Notes: generated by a model from the letters alone, not told the origin. A DNA stretch of 64,000 nt from Callorhinus ursinus (GCF_003265705.1 NW_020312894.1:399924-463923), one strand, 5' to 3'. Counted from the first letter of the stretch, positions 46,190 through 61,100 are shown. Translations and numbers: made by a program.

Positions 46190-49100
46190 ATGAGTGAATT
46201 TCGGATTCACCATGATGTCAATGAGCTGCTCAGCTTGCTGCGTGTCCACGGAGGGGATGGGGCTGAGGTCTATATTGACCTGCTGCAGAAGAATAGGACC
46301 CCCTATGTCACAACAACTGTATCTGCACACAGTGCCAAGGTGGGTTCCGTCCCTGGTGCTGCGCTGTGCCCTGGGCAAGGCGGGCCCCGTCCTGGTGCAG
46401 CGCTGTGCCCTGGGCAAGGCGGGCCCCGTCCTGGTGCAGCGCTGTGCACAGAGTTCACCAGCTTCCTGCCTGAGCAGCCACAGCATCACCAGTGTTGACG
46501 GCAGACAATGCTTGTTAAAGGCTTTTCTTGGACCAAGTTTTGTGCTCAATCATCAGAAGATGATTCCTCTTAGTGGCTCTTGTAACTCACCCTGTTGTAC
46601 AGATGAGTAATTGGAGGCTCAGGGAGAGCGCTGGGCTATCAACCTGACTTTAGAACCCAGGTTCTGGGTCCCATGAGGAAGGAGACTCCTATTCCTCTGG
46701 ATGAAAAGGAAGCTCCTGGCGACGCCTGGCTGACTCAGTTGCCTGGAGCATGCGACTCTTGATCTCGGGGTCATGAGTTTGAGAGCCCCACATTGGGTGT
46801 AAAAATTACTTTAAAAAAATAAATAAAAAACTTGAAAAGGAATCTTCTGGTATTAACTCTATTGAAATCCCTTTAAAGCAGATTTTTCTATCTTTATTCA
46901 AATAGTATATAATTCAAAATTATAGATTTTCAGTAAGAGAGAATTTTGAAATTTATTTTTAGAAACACATCATGAAACTTCAATTATTTAAGTAGATTAA
47001 TAATGGCACCAGGATAATTAGGAAAATTCACTGAGCAGACAGTGTTTGGGAACACAAAAGTGAATTTAATTTATAACAAGGGGAACATCATAAATCAATG
47101 AGCAAACATAACCCCTGAGCCTAATTACAAAGGGAATAGCATTGAATGTATGAAGCAAATGCATAAACTGGTAGAAAAATCTAAGTGGTTATTTCCTGAT
47201 CTCAGGCTGAGGAAGCATAACAGGAGGGAAACTACAGGGGAGACCGTGCATAGGGTTAACAAAATGTTTGTTGGGTTTAAGTCTTATTTCAGAGGTATGT
47301 GATCATTTAGCCTACCTAATTTCACTATTTTGGTTTTTGTGTTTTATTTTCTGGAAGATTTTTTAAAAGTTATTGTCACTGAATCTCTCGTGTTTGTGCT
47401 TTTGAGGTTAAAATAGCAGAATTTTCTCGTACTCCGGAAGACTTTCTAAAGAAGTATGATGAACTGAAATCTAAAAACACAAGGAACCTTGACCCACTAG
47501 TGTACCTGTTATCAAAACTCACGGAAGACAGAGAGGTAACGGCTGTGTGGGCTCACTTCAGGAGTGTCGGGAAAGGCGAACGGGTGGCGGGTTTCAGACG
47601 GAGTTTGTGTCGGGGGGTTGCGCCGGTGGACGCTTACGAGATTTGCTCCCTTGAGACAGTGCCTCTGATGGCACATTTCTGTGCTGCTTTCCCTGCTCTG
47701 TGCTAGTGGCACTTTGAGGTAAAGTAGGGATGTATTTGTGGTGCTTCAGAGCGAACGTAGCTCACACTGGCAGTAAACTTGAGAAGTATTCCAGGCGTTA
47801 CCTCCCGGGGTGGGGGCTTTATTTTTTGTTGTCTCATGCTGTGTTTTCATGTGTTGTGAATTGTACATGTGTCATTTGCAACACTAAGGAAAGCACTCAG
47901 TGTCGAGGCTGGAGGAGCCGCTGCGCCCGCGAGCGTCCAGGGAGGTGCCTGGCCCTCTCCCTCTGCAGGCCCAGGGCCTGTTTCGGGGTGAAGGATGCGG
48001 CCAGGCACATTTGACTGTCTGCGCCGGGGACGGACAAAGGGAAGTGGTCCCGCTGCAGTATGGGAGACTGGCCGAGTGCAGAGACGGGGCTGTGCCCTTG
48101 GGAACGGAGTTTGGGGATTGGCTGTTGAGCGGCCGTAGGATTATCCGCCTCTCCTGATTTGGAGCTGTGGCACCTTGTGGCAGCAAACGCTAAGAGACTG
48201 GACTGCAGCTCAGGGACTCGTGGGGTCCTGTTGTTCCTCCACATGGAGTCGGGAAGGAAGGAAGCAGGGGCTGGCTGTGCTCTGCAGAGCTGGCCCATGT
48301 GATCACGATCTTGTGTGTTTTCAGACTCTGCAGTATTTACAACAGAATGCGAAAGAACGCGCCGAGCTTGCAGCCAGCGCTGCAGGCAGCGGCACCACCA
48401 ACTTCAGTGCCCCTGCCACGGCCTCCAAAATCTCCATGCAGGAGCTTGAGGAACTGAGGAAGCAGCTTGGCAGTGTGGCCACGGGCTCGACGCTACAGCA
48501 GGTGGGGCTCCCGCACCACCCTCCGGGGTGACAGTCCTGGACCACAGGAGTGGATAACCATGTAGGAAGGTTCTGACCCACCAGGCTGTCGGGCTTGCCT
48601 GTTGGGGGCACTCGGATGGATCTCAGCCTCCGTAAATTGTGATTCTTCCTTTCCCTCAATTAGTTTTTGACAGTTTATTTTTGTAAGAATATGCTTTATA
48701 GACCATTTTCTGTCTCTCATACTTACCCCTTTCTCCTGCCCTTGGTTTCATGTCCTGCCCCCCAGCCCCTTGATGTACGTCTGTCTTGTCATGGTGTTGC
48801 CCCTGTGGCTTTCACGCCCTCAGAGCAGCGCCTGTGCTTGTTGGGCTCTGACAGGCACGACAGCCGGCGCTGGTTGGGAGTGTCTTACATCAGCACCTCC
48901 CGGGTCCTCACACTGCTACCCTGTGTGACAGATGAGGAAATAGTTGCACCTACCCTCTCGCTGGCCACCCTTGACCTGGAACTTCCAAAAGCCGGGCCCC
49001 TAGGACTGCCCTGGTCAGCTTCTGGTGGCTGGTCCCACAGGAGGACCACTGCTCTGGGCATGTGCAGGGGGTGGCCTCTCCCCTGGCCCTGAGGGGCCCA

Positions 49101-52100
49101 GGTGGGGGCTCCCTTCTCTAGCTGGCTGTCCCTGGGGCCTTGTCTCCACCCATCAGGTCATGTCTAGACTTCGTGCCACCAGGAAAAAGCCATTGAGTCT
49201 ATATGTAGAGGGTCCCAAGAAAGGTGCAGCCTGTTGCCCGTGCTCCTGGCTTACCTGTGGGTTCTGCACAGACCGAGACCCCGGTGAGAGGCGGGGTCCC
49301 CGTCTTATCGCCAGTGCCTTGCACCATGATGGGCATGGAGATGTTCACTTCTTCACGCTTTTATTGAACCCTCATGTGTTGAGTGATTGACTTCTCTGGT
49401 GCCGTAGATGTCAGTTTTAAGTATTAGTACTAAAAGTATGTCTCTTCTTTGTTTTTGAAAATATCCCCACCAGTCTCTAGAACTTACAAGAAAGTTGCTT
49501 CGAGATAAGCAGAACAAGAAAAATTCAGGCCAGCGCCTCCCCGTCTTTCCGCCATGGGTATACGAGAGACCCACACTGGTTGGGGATTTCCTGACTGGCT
49601 CAGGCGTAAGCACGGACACGGCTGTGCCTATAGGTATGTGATGTGTGTGTTTCTAACACCCGGGCGCCTTTGAGCATGTGGTGCGCTGTCCTTCCTGAGT
49701 TCTCATCCTCAGTGGTGCCAAGCTCTTGTGTTCTCGCTGCCCCTGGATGTTCCTTTCTCTCTCCTCCCTGCACCTCATCTTCCAAGCAGATCCTTGGGGC
49801 TTGCTCCCAGGTCTTCCTTGCCACTTTTCCTTTGCAGGGTGACCTCGTTTGTTTTAAGGAATCATATTGTCCCCATTGTGATCCCAGATCTCTACCCTAA
49901 GGACGTCTGCCTGAATTTTGGTCTCACGTGGCCATCTGTCTGTTGTGTGCGTCTGCAGTGGGGCTCCTGACCTTCCCTCTTGTGTCCCCACTGTGTTTTC
50001 GCACAGTGACTGGTGTCACAGGTCACCGGGTCCTGGAGCTGGGAGTGGTACCTGTGTTTGCTTCCTTCCCGCTGCACCAGCCTGGTCCCAGGCCCCCCCC
50101 CACCACCGTCTGCCCGTCTTGCCCAGACACAGTCCTTCTGCTCTCACTGGCTTGGGGCTCAGCACCTCCGCAGAGCTTCCTGTGTTAAAGGAATGTTCTG
50201 GATCTGCTCTGTCTAGTATGGGGCCATCTGCGGAACGTAGCTAATGGGCATTGAACTGCAGCTGGTGCGGCTGAGGAATGGGTGTTTAGCTTTCTTTCCC
50301 TTGGCCCATTAGCCCGTGGCGTGGAGCCTCGCATCCTGCCCTGCTGCCATGTGGCTGTCTCCATCATCCCAGAGCTAGCGGCTCTGAGCCTCAGGCCTGT
50401 GTCCCGTGTAGCTTCTCTAGTGAGCCCTCAGACTCTGGGGAGCCGCAGAGATCCTGGTGGATTGGCCTCCAGGCCACACCTCCCTGTGCAGTGTCCCCTC
50501 AGCCTGGCTTGTTCCCCTGTCCCTTCAGCGCTTAGCCTCCAGGCTGGCTGTGCCACCCCGGCTGTTCTTCCTCTCTCAACCTGCAACACTGTCCTTTTCC
50601 ATATGTGGGCAGGGTGCTGGAGGGCAGGGTGGTGTCTGCGCCCTGAGGCCAGGGTCCCCACCGCAGGACCAGCTGACCCGGTGCTGCACCCCTTACCCCC
50701 CACTGAGGGCGTCCACTGGGGCTCTTACTGGGGTGATGCTCAGATTTCAAGTGGGGAGTGTTGGTGGCGATTCCTAGAAGGCACCCCTGCGCTTGAGAAA
50801 CAGGAAGCCGAACCTTACCGCTTCAGTTGGAGCTGTGAGTGGGCTTGTCCTGATGGCCGTCGGAGTCGTGGAGAGGAAGCGGAGCTTGAAGTTCAGAGCA
50901 TGGCTCTGAATGCTGCGTGACCCGTGCCTCACACGGACAGGTGGCTGCTGTGCTCAGAGCCTGTGTTCCACCGTCAGCAGGCTGGTGTGCGGGTGTGCAG
51001 CGCCAGCAGTGCTTCTATGAACCACCACGTGTGGTGCAACACCACCCTGCGCCACCAGGCCCCAGTTCTGGGGTGCCGCGGGGCTGACACGGGCATCCAC
51101 TGGGCCAGCTGCACAAGGCTGGGCTGTGAGGCAGCGTCACGGAGACACCGTTTTGTTGCTGCTGCGTGTGCTCCCCACACGTGGCGATCTGTCCCAGCAG
51201 GTGTTGGGGAGGACACCGAGGGTTGTGAACCGAGAGAGGCAGGGAGCTGCCTGGGCCAGGAGGCGTTTGGCCGGTGGCCCTGGCCGATGGCTTGTGACTG
51301 TCCCCAATTGGGTGGTTGTAAGGAAACCGTCTCATACTGTGCATACGTGTTGGAAGTTGTCACCACTTTCAAGTCTTTGAAGGAAGTCTTTTCATCCCAC
51401 AGCAGCCCAGACTCGATAAGTTGTAACAAGTGCTGTAAGAACAGCTTACATCAGAAGTGCTTCTTAAATTCCTGACTTTCTCCTTTTAAACGTCAGGCTT
51501 TTATTTGCATCCAGAGGGTTTTATCTACCTGGTACTGTAAGGCTGTGGTGCATTGCTCAGGCTCCACCTGTCCTGTGCTCATGGTGCTTTTGGAATCCTA
51601 GGCTTTAAGCTCCCTGGGATGAGTCAGATCCCAGTGAACAGCCTGATTCTCATGCCCATGAACGTATGAGGGAATAACAGAGAAATCAGTAGAGGGTGCC
51701 TGAGTAGATTAGGGCAGGAGAAAGATCAGTGGGAGTGAGGGGCCCTGGAGGTGAGGCCATGGCCCAGCTGGTCTCTGCGGCCCACAGGCACGCTGCCCCT
51801 GGCCTCGCAGGAGTCGGCCGTGGTGGAGGACCTGCTCTATGTGCTGGTGGGTGTGGACGGCAGGTACATCACCGCCCAGCCCCTCACCGGGAGGCAGAGC
51901 CGCACCTTCCTCGTGGACCCCAACCTCGACCTGTCCATCAGGGAGCTGGTGAACAGGATCCTCCCTGTGGCTTCCAGTTACTCCACGGTGACCAGGTAGA
52001 TGCCAGACGGGACCTGAGGCTGGACACAGGCCTTCCCAGGTGCTCTTGACCCCTGCAGCTTGCATTTTGTGTCTGTAAAGATCATTTGACTCCTAAAGAG

Positions 52101-55100
52101 TGTCCTCATCTTTTGTGACCCGGTTTCATGCCTGGCACGGTTTTGAAGGGCCTGGGGACAAGTGCAGGGGGCTGGTTTCGAAGAGCTTGAGTGGGGAGGG
52201 TGCTCGGAACATCTGACATCTAATCTGAAAATGTGGCCTCCCCTGCTCATGGGTCCTGGGTGCTCCTTTCCCTCCTAGGTTCATTGAAGAAAAGTCTTCC
52301 TTCGAGTATGGACAGGTGAACCATGCCTTGGCGGCTGCCATGAGAACCCTAGTGAAGGAGTACCTGATCCTGGTCACGCAGCTGGAGCAGTTGCAGAGGC
52401 AGGGCCTCCTGTCACTTCAGAAGCTCTGGTTCTACATCCAGCCGGCCATGCGCACCGTCGACATCCTGGCCTCCCTTGGTACATGCCTACCCTCCCACCC
52501 GCCATGTCGGCCGGGCCATGGGAGGGACTTGGGGCAGTGGGCAGGCACAGTCCATGGCGGAGTGGGTCGTGGCGTGTGAAGGGGAGACTCCCAGACCAGT
52601 GCGCCAGGCATTCGTTTCTTCACTGTGGATGCCAGGGTGTGAGGCCAGAGCCTGTATTGCTTCATGTTTTAATTTGTGGGAGGAAAATTCTGGAAGCTCT
52701 TACTGATAAACTTTCATTGGTGATTATGAGCTTATGGTTTGAGTGTCTCCCACGAGAGGAGCACCTGTCCCCAGAAGGAGGTCCTGGTGTGTCGTGACGT
52801 AGCTGGGGGAGCTGCGGGCACCCCTTCTCAAAGGCACTGAGTGCTGCCCCCCCCCCCCGGCAGCCACCTCGGTGGATAAAGGCGAGTGTGTTGGGGGGTC
52901 CACTCTGAGCCTTCTCCACGACCGGAGCTTCAACTACACGGGCGACAGCCAGGCACAGGGGCTGTGCTTGTACTTAACCAAGGCTGCCAGCGTGCCCTAC
53001 TTCGAGATTCTGGAAAAGTGGATCTATAGAGGAATAATCAATGACCCCTACAGGTAGGGCTCGCGGAGCCTGAGGGAGATCTGGGTAAGACGCCCACATG
53101 CAGCCATGCTGCCCAGGGAGGCTTTAGCGTGTCGGGTGGCAGGGTCAGAATCGCCTCGCGTGCAGCTCCCGGGCTTCCGTCACAGTTGGTGAGGGTGGGT
53201 GTTCCAGTACATTCGAGGAGCCAGGGCGGCCCATGGACAAGTCTGTCGTGTCGAGGTGTATTTGCTAAAGGACTTTAAAAGTCGTGCCGAGGAGTAGCGT
53301 TTCTCTGCTGGTGATTCACATAACAGTCTGGGGGGGGCCTGACAACGTGATTTTAAAACCGTGCCCCGCCAAGCAAGACCTGAAACAGGCATGAAGGGGT
53401 CGCTCCCCTGCTGTGGGGGTCGGCTCGTTGCCTGGGTTCGCATGGCAGGGAAGGGCTCCGTTCCCCTGGCGGGTGGGGCTAGAGAGGTTGACCTGCAGCC
53501 CCGTGGCCCTGAATTTCCTCGGAGCGGGCTCTCAGCTGGGGACTGGGCACGGGACGTCCTGAGCCCGTCGGCCTGTCAGGCGTGGCTTGCCGCCTGAGGA
53601 CGTCCCGTGCCTGCCAGTGAGTTCATGGTGGAGGAGCACGAGCTGCGGAAGGAGAAGATCCAGGAGGACTACAATGACAAGTACTGGGACCGGAGGTACA
53701 CGGTCGTGCCGCGGCAGATCCCCTCCTTCCTGCAGAAGATGGTCGGCAAGGTGCTCAGCACAGGTGAGCCCCACGCCCTGCCCAGCATGCACTCGCCTCT
53801 GTCCTGTGGCTCTGTGCCCCGCCATGCACTGCACGGGCTGCAAAGCCCCCACAGGGTCTTCCTGGGCCTGGCCGTTGTCCCGTCTGACTCCTGGGGTTCT
53901 GGGTGCTGTTGCTTTGTTCCCTGACCCCAGGACGTTGTCTCACAGGTGGCTTTTCCTCACTACTGCGTTTCTAGAACTCTGTTACCACTGACAGGAAATT
54001 GCTTTCCTGCTCCCAGCCGGCGCCAGACGTGCGGCTTTTCCACACCAACATCCAGCTCTCCTGTTGTCTGTGCGCACCAGCCGGGCATCCTGTGAATTAG
54101 CCCAGTCCCGGCACGGACCTCCCAGGGTTGGTGGGCACGGGCTCCTCAGGCTCAGAGCTCAGTCCCTCGGGGCGGCCCCCACATCAACACTGCTGTCCGC
54201 ACTGCTGTCTGATGTGGCTACGAATTGGAGGTTCCCGTGACCCCCTCCTCGGGGTTGATGATTTGCTAGGACGGCTCACAACTCAGGGAAACACTTTACT
54301 TTCTAGATTACCGGGTTATTAGAAAGGATGCAAGTGAACAGCCAGCTGAAGTCCACGGGGCGAGGTCTGGGCGGGTGCCGAGCACAGGAGCTCCAAAGTG
54401 TGTGGCACTCGATGCGCCACCCCCGTGTGGACGTGTTCACCACCCGGAAACTCTCCACACCGCTCCACTTAGGAATTGTAGGGAGGTTCCGTTATGCAGG
54501 CGTGAGTGATGAGATGGTTGGCCGTCGATTTATCCCGTCTCCAGCCTCTCTCCGAGCCCGGCATCGGGGGGTGGGACCAAAGCTCCCGCCCTCTGGTCAC
54601 AGGGTTGGTTCCCCGGCATGCAACCCCCAGCCTGAGCTGGACAGGGGCTGCCCAGAGTCACCTCCCGGGCGTAAACTCAGCTGTACTCAGAAGGGGCTCA
54701 TGAGCCACAAGATTGCAAGGGTCTTAGGAGCTCAGTGCCAGCAACAAAAGCAAAGTCCAAGGATCCACGTCCTTCTGGGTCAGTCTCATACACCACTGCA
54801 AGAATAGCAGTCGAGGACCTGGGCTCTGGCCCAGGGCTGTTCCACTCGCCATCACACGGGCTGGGAATCGGAGTTAGAAACACAGAAGGACTGAGGTACT
54901 GGACAGTCTTCCAGCCAGGGACTTGGTGATCAAGGACAGGGTTGGAAGATGGTTGGGAACCTCATTCTCTGAAAGCTTTTTGGAAATTATTTCTGTGTTT
55001 TTTGTTAGAAGAATCCGGATGAAAGAGAGTCTAGCCTGTTGTAGCACTTAGTGCTTCTGTCCTTCGTGGGCATCAGTTGTGTTTCCCTGCCTCACGTAAA

Positions 55101-58100
55101 GGGCTCTAGAACTGTGTTTCCAGTCCACTAGCTAGTGTTGGGGTCACGGTATCCAAGGTTCAGACCTGTGGTTTAGCGTTGGTATAGTGAAATTTTTAAT
55201 CTGTTTTCTCCTTGTCTTTTCAGGAAAATATCTGAATGTAGTCAGAGAGTGTGGTCACGATGTCACCTGCCCAGTGGCCAAGGAGATCATCTACACTTTG
55301 AAGGAACGAGCATATGTTGAGCAAATCGAGAAGGCTTTTAACTACGCCAGCAAGGTCCTGCTGGCCTTCCTGATGGAAGAGAAGGAGCTCGTGGCGCACC
55401 TGAGGTGAGCTCTCTGCCTTCTGCCTTCTGGCTCAGCTTGTAGAACCCTCCTGACGTCTGACCAAGGCCAGAAACTTAGTCTTAGCAGCTCTGCTTCGTC
55501 GACAGAAACACAAGCGTGCTGCCAGGTTGTCTCCAGCCTGAGAACCTTGCATAGTTGTGACCCTGCCACCTTGGTCCTGCTCCCCAGAGCGCGGTGGGGC
55601 CATGGTCTGCCTGTGTCACCTTGTTGGAGGTAACACAGCTTGCCCAGTCTTGCCACTGGTCCAGGGCCACTGGCCCTTTCTGGACAGTGTTTCCTGCCAT
55701 AGCTGGACACAGCGGTCCTTCACCTGTACCTAAGAGCTGTTCATTTCTGCTCGTTTGTGAAGCTGACTGTTTCTCCCCTTTCTAATGTACTTCTCTGGTC
55801 TGTGGCCATACCACCCTGAACACCCCCGATTTCATCTGATCTCAGGAGCTGAGCTGGGTCCGGCCTCCTTAGGGGAGCACTGCTGGGCGAGGAGCTCAGC
55901 TCGTCCTCCCTGGGCTGCGCTGCCTAAGCCCCACCTGATCATCCAAACTGCTAGTTGTGGTGGGAGCCCTTCGTCTGCATGCAGCTCTTCCTTGTCAGCC
56001 GTCTGTCAGCTTTTCCTGCGTGTCCCACAGCCGCGCTGGTGACCCCTGTGCCCCCACCTGCTCTGTAGGTCCATCAAGCGCTACTTCCTGATGGACCAGG
56101 GGGACTTCTTTGTGCACTTCATGGACCTCACCGAGGAGGAGCTGAAGAAGCCAGTGGACGACATCACACCCACCCGTCTGGAGGCCCTGCTGGAGCTGGC
56201 CTTGCGCATGAGCACTGCCAACACGGACCCTTTCAAGGATGACCTCAAGGTGGGCGGGGCCGGGGGGCGCCCGTCGACCCAGCGACGGGGCCGGGGCAGG
56301 GGGGCACCATTCAGACCCACTGACCTGCGTCCAGGCAGGTGGGGCAGCCACCTGAGCAAGATGCTGGCCGTAAAACCCCAGGAGAACCCAACCCTTGACG
56401 GTGATACCGCAGCTCACCCTGAGCAAGGTCTGTGAGCGGCTCAGGTCCGTTTACACGCAGATTTTTTTCGATAAATACAGTACAGTGACAGAAACGTATT
56501 TTCTTTCTTATTGATGTTTCCTGTTCTGTCGCTTTATCCTAAGAGCACGGTACACGTCATGACAGAACACGTGCTCGTCACGTGTGTCAGGCTCTCGGTC
56601 AGCAGCAGGCTATTCAGTTAGGGATACGGGAGGTCAGCAGGTCCCTGTGGACTTTCAACTGAACCAGCTGGTTGGCACCCCAGCCCCAACATTGTTCACG
56701 GTCACCCTGCTGTTTTCCACTAAGTATGCTGCTCTTTCGGCTGGGTCCTGGCACTTGTGGTAAAATTGTAAATCTGAAGAGAGTCAGGCTTTTCTCATTT
56801 GCTGTGTAGTTTCTTGTTTACGCCATCGGGCATCTTAAAAATGATCTCTCTGCACGTTTTGCTTTGGTGGAAAGTGGCTGAGGCTTTATCGGCAGACACT
56901 TGTTTTGTAAGCCAGCCTTTACGATGCAGAGTCTACGTCGGAGGAAGCTACCTCAGTCCTGGACTTGCTTCTCCAGCTCGTGGGGCAGCTGGGTGGGGGC
57001 AGCGGTCAGGATGTGACGCTTTTTTCTTTGTCTTTCTCAAGATCGATCTGATGCCTCATGACCTCATCACTCAGCTCCTGCGGGTTCTGGCCATCGAGAC
57101 CAAGCAGGAGAAGGCGATGGTCCATGCTGACCCCACTGAGCTCACGCTGAGTGGCCTGGAGGCCTTCTCTTTTGACTATGTTGTCAAGTGGCCCCTGTCA
57201 CTGATTATCAACAGGTGAGCATTGGTCTTTCCGGCACCAGCTGCCGTGGACACAATTCCAGGTTGGCCCGGAAGGCAGGATTGCATCCACTCTGCAGACA
57301 GCTGTCCATGTCCACTTCTGTGCGGGGTGGGTTGCCTGGCTGCCTGGTGGCCAGGGAGCAGAACAGCCTCAGCGATGTCAGAGCCTCGGCCGCCACGTGC
57401 CATGAGCCTCATGGTGTCTGAGGCCGGCAGCGCCCACCAGGTGTCAGTCAGCGTGCTGTGCGCCTTTTCCTTCTTGCAGGAAAGCCCTGACCCGCTACCA
57501 GATGCTCTTCAGACACATGTTCTACTGCAAGCACGTGGAGCGGCAGCTCTGCAACGTCTGGATCAGCAACAAGGCCGCCAAGCAATACTCCCTTCACTCT
57601 GCAAAGTGGTGCGTCTGCTCTGCACTCCCAGATGCTCCCCTCAAGGCAGGAGCGTTTCACTCTTCACAGCTTTAGAAAGGCAGCTCGTCACACAGCTCTG
57701 TAGCTTTTTGACCCGTGACGAGTTTCACACTGCAGCGCAGGGCCGTGGCCGCCCACGGTAGACGTGGCTCTGTCCCTCAGCTGTCGGTGTGGACGTGCGG
57801 GTGCTCGGGTCTGTCAGCGTGAGCCCTGTGAGGCTCGGGGGTGTTTGTTCACTCCCGCCGGCGCACACGCTGGTCTGTGACACCGGGTGGTGTGTGGGCC
57901 TGTGTGGGGGCGCTCAGCGCAGGGCCCCCTGACAGCGGAGCGGGGGGCCCACGGCTGCCGCAGCGGTGACCATTCTTGTGCTTGCTCAGGTTTGCTGGTG
58001 CCTTCACTCTGCGACAGCGGATGCTCAACTTTGTTCAGAACATTCAGTACTACATGATGTGTGAAGTGATGGAGCCAACGTGGCACATCCTTGAGAAAAA

Positions 58101-61100
58101 CCTGAAGTCTGTGAGTTTGAACTTAATACCGGCATAACACTTAAAAGACTCTATGCCAACCGGGTTGCACCAAGTAGGTTCTTGTGAAGGGAACATAGTG
58201 GGCTGGATGCCAGGGCGTTAGTGCCGTGCTTGCCCCGGGCTGGTGAGGAGGAGACAGCAAAGCCCTCCATACACAGAAGCGGTTTCTTTGTGAACACAAC
58301 AAATGTGTGCGTGAGTGAGACTGGGATTTGGGGGGGTTCCCCTGAGGTGGTGCGGAGAGCCTTGGGGTTGGGGTGGCTCTGTGCCCCCCACCCCCATCCC
58401 ATCACCCCTGGGGTCTGTCAGCAGGTCCCAGAAGCGTGACGGGACGGCAGCCATGGAAGAACCAAAACCGTGGCCTTTTGGAGGCATGTTTAGCATTTTT
58501 TTGTGGGGGTATTTTGAAGTTTCCTCTCAAAATCCGTAGGGTCATTTAAGGAAAGGAAACAAAACAGAAGTACACAGAGCGGCAGCCTGGCCCGCATAGG
58601 GGTCTGGTCTCCTCGCAAAGTCATGCCGAAAGCCAAGGCAGGTGCCGTCTCTCCACGCAGGCGTCCAACATCGACGACGTGCTGGGTCACCACACGAGCT
58701 TCCTGGACAACTGTCTGAAGGACTGCATGCTGACCAACCCCGAGCTGCTCAAAGTCTTCTCCAGACTCATGTCCGTGTGCGTCATGTTCACCAACTGCAT
58801 GCAGGTGCGCCACCATGCAGCCTGCCTGCCTTCTGCCCGCCTTGTGCAGGGCTGTCTCTCTGAGGCCTCTTCCGCTGTTGTGGGCCGGGACCAGCAGCTG
58901 CAGCGTCTCTGTCCCCAGCCCTTTTCTGGGCACCTGGCATTCTTTTTGTCCAATTCAAGTTATTTGATTCAGTTACAAGCAGCTACCTAAAATGCTGATA
59001 CAGAAAGTAAGTATTGGGAGGCAGAGGGGGTGACGCAGGGTTCACCAGGGCTCCAGGGCGTGCAAGGTGGTTGCCAACCTCTGGGGGATAGGAGCCTGGG
59101 AGCCAGATCCGTATGGGGCTCGCCCTGGGGAGATGCTGTCTTCAGAAGACTCTGTTGACGAGCCCTCTGACAGGCACCCCTAGAAGGCATGTGGGCACAA
59201 CTGCAGCTCCCCGAGTTCACGTCTGCTGTCCCCGCATCTGCAGATGGTGCCTCAGCTGTGCGGTGGTACATACTCCACTTGGGCTCCTGAAACTAACAAC
59301 AGCATTTCTTCCTGACCCCAAGAGATTTACACAGAGCATGAAGTTGGATGGTGAGCTGGGCCGGCTGATGTTGGAGCACGGCACGATGCTGGGGCCGCCC
59401 ACGGAGGCCGAGCGGGCAGAGGAGCGTGCCCGCAAGGAGCTCGCTAGGAAGGTGTGCAGCGTCCGGCTTTGTCCAGCAGGCCCGCCGCTCCCCTCCTTCC
59501 TGTTGTCCCTTTGATTAAAAAAAGTTCATCCTAATTAGGTTCCAAACATGAGCTAGAGGATCTCTTCTCCAGATTTGTCCAAACCTCAGCCCCGCTGTGC
59601 TTGAGGGTGAGGCCACAGTTCCCCAGAGCAGGGGTTGGGGTGTCTGCAGAGGGCCTGCCACGCAGCAGGCACAGGGCCATGGGCCCTGCTGTCACTACGG
59701 TCAGAGTCCAGCCTTAACTAGAAGGACGAGGTGTCTCCACCTTCTTTGAGGGGATGCGGGGAGGGGCATGGGCCCTGCAGCACCAGGCCCAGCTCTGGAG
59801 GGAGCTCAGGCCCGTACTCCCGTGTCCACTCCCTTTGCTGAGAGGGAGCCAGGAGAAAATGCTGCATTCCCTTGAAAATCTGAGCCACGTAAAGAACCCA
59901 TGAGGTGCATGGACTTGCTGCTTCCTTGTGGTGGGAGCAGGGCAGGGCGCCAGCTGCCCAAACAGAGCATGTCTCTGTGTTCCGCAGTCTTAGGAACTTT
60001 TATGATGCCTTAACTTTTATCACATGAAAACTTGCCCAAATTCCTTCTATTTAGAAAAAAAAGGGGGGTGTGGAGGGAAGCCGAGCTGGTAGTGAGCAGT
60101 GCTGAGGTGGGGCTGGAGGCACTCATGGTGCGCGACCGTGTCTTCTAGTACCTGGCTGAGCACGTGGATGCCCCTCAGCTGACCTCCAGCTTCGAGGCCA
60201 CCATCAACAAGTTTGACAAGAATTTCTCGGCACATCTGCTTGACCTCCTGGCCCGACTGAGCCTCTACAGCACCAGCGACTGTGAGCATAGCATGGCCAG
60301 CGTCATCTCCAGGTGGGTGCGATGGCACCGTCCCGTCCCGTGTGTGGTCAGGAGTCCTGGGCTTCCCCCATGTGCCCCCCCCATGCAGCTTTGGGCCACC
60401 GCAGGGAGGGGGTGACTGAGGCAGTGTCTGCTTGGGTGTTTGGGTGTGCGGGCACTCGTCCTTCACCTCAAGGTCACTGCTCATTCCCTGAAGTGACAGA
60501 TGCGCGTGTGTGGTGGTTTGTGTTCACTCGTGAGTGTGTGCACCAGTGACCGTCCGTGCCCCGGCGCTGGTCCCTGTCTGTGGGCCGGGCTGGCTTGGGC
60601 TCACCTAGCGCTTTGCTCCCTGAGCCAGGACCCAGGACACTGGAAGGGCCCCCCCCACCAGCCCCCAGCCTTGGGCCATGCATGGCGGCAGCATCACCCC
60701 GTTTTCAGATGCGCAGCCAGGAGGCAGGCAAGGGAAGACAAGACCAGCAGTGCTGCTCAGGCCAGGAAGTCACTGGGAGCCAACAGGGGGGGTCATGGCA
60801 GCGCTTACTGAAGCCTCCGTGTTTGGGCTCTTGGGGCTGGCTGGGCCTTGTCACCACTCTCAGGAGGTGTGACGGAGCATTCCTGGTGGCTCTGGGGGGG
60901 CCCACTGGGGAGGACACAGTGCAGGAGCGTGGAGACAGGAGCAGGGGCCAGCAAGCTGGTCAGCCGGTTTGTGGTTCTGGGGCCAGCGGGTTCCCACAGC
61001 CTGTGAAGCCTGGCAGTGTCCTGGACGCCCTGCTCTACAGAGGGGAGGCAGAGGGTCAGCTGATTTCCAATGATTTGGGGGAGGTGTCCTTGCCTGGGAC

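Noticed and set aside
46190..46498. 102-codon ORF as a complete small protein
   Set aside because: It is the first coding exon of TUBGCP2 running past its donor into the 39-bp repeat.
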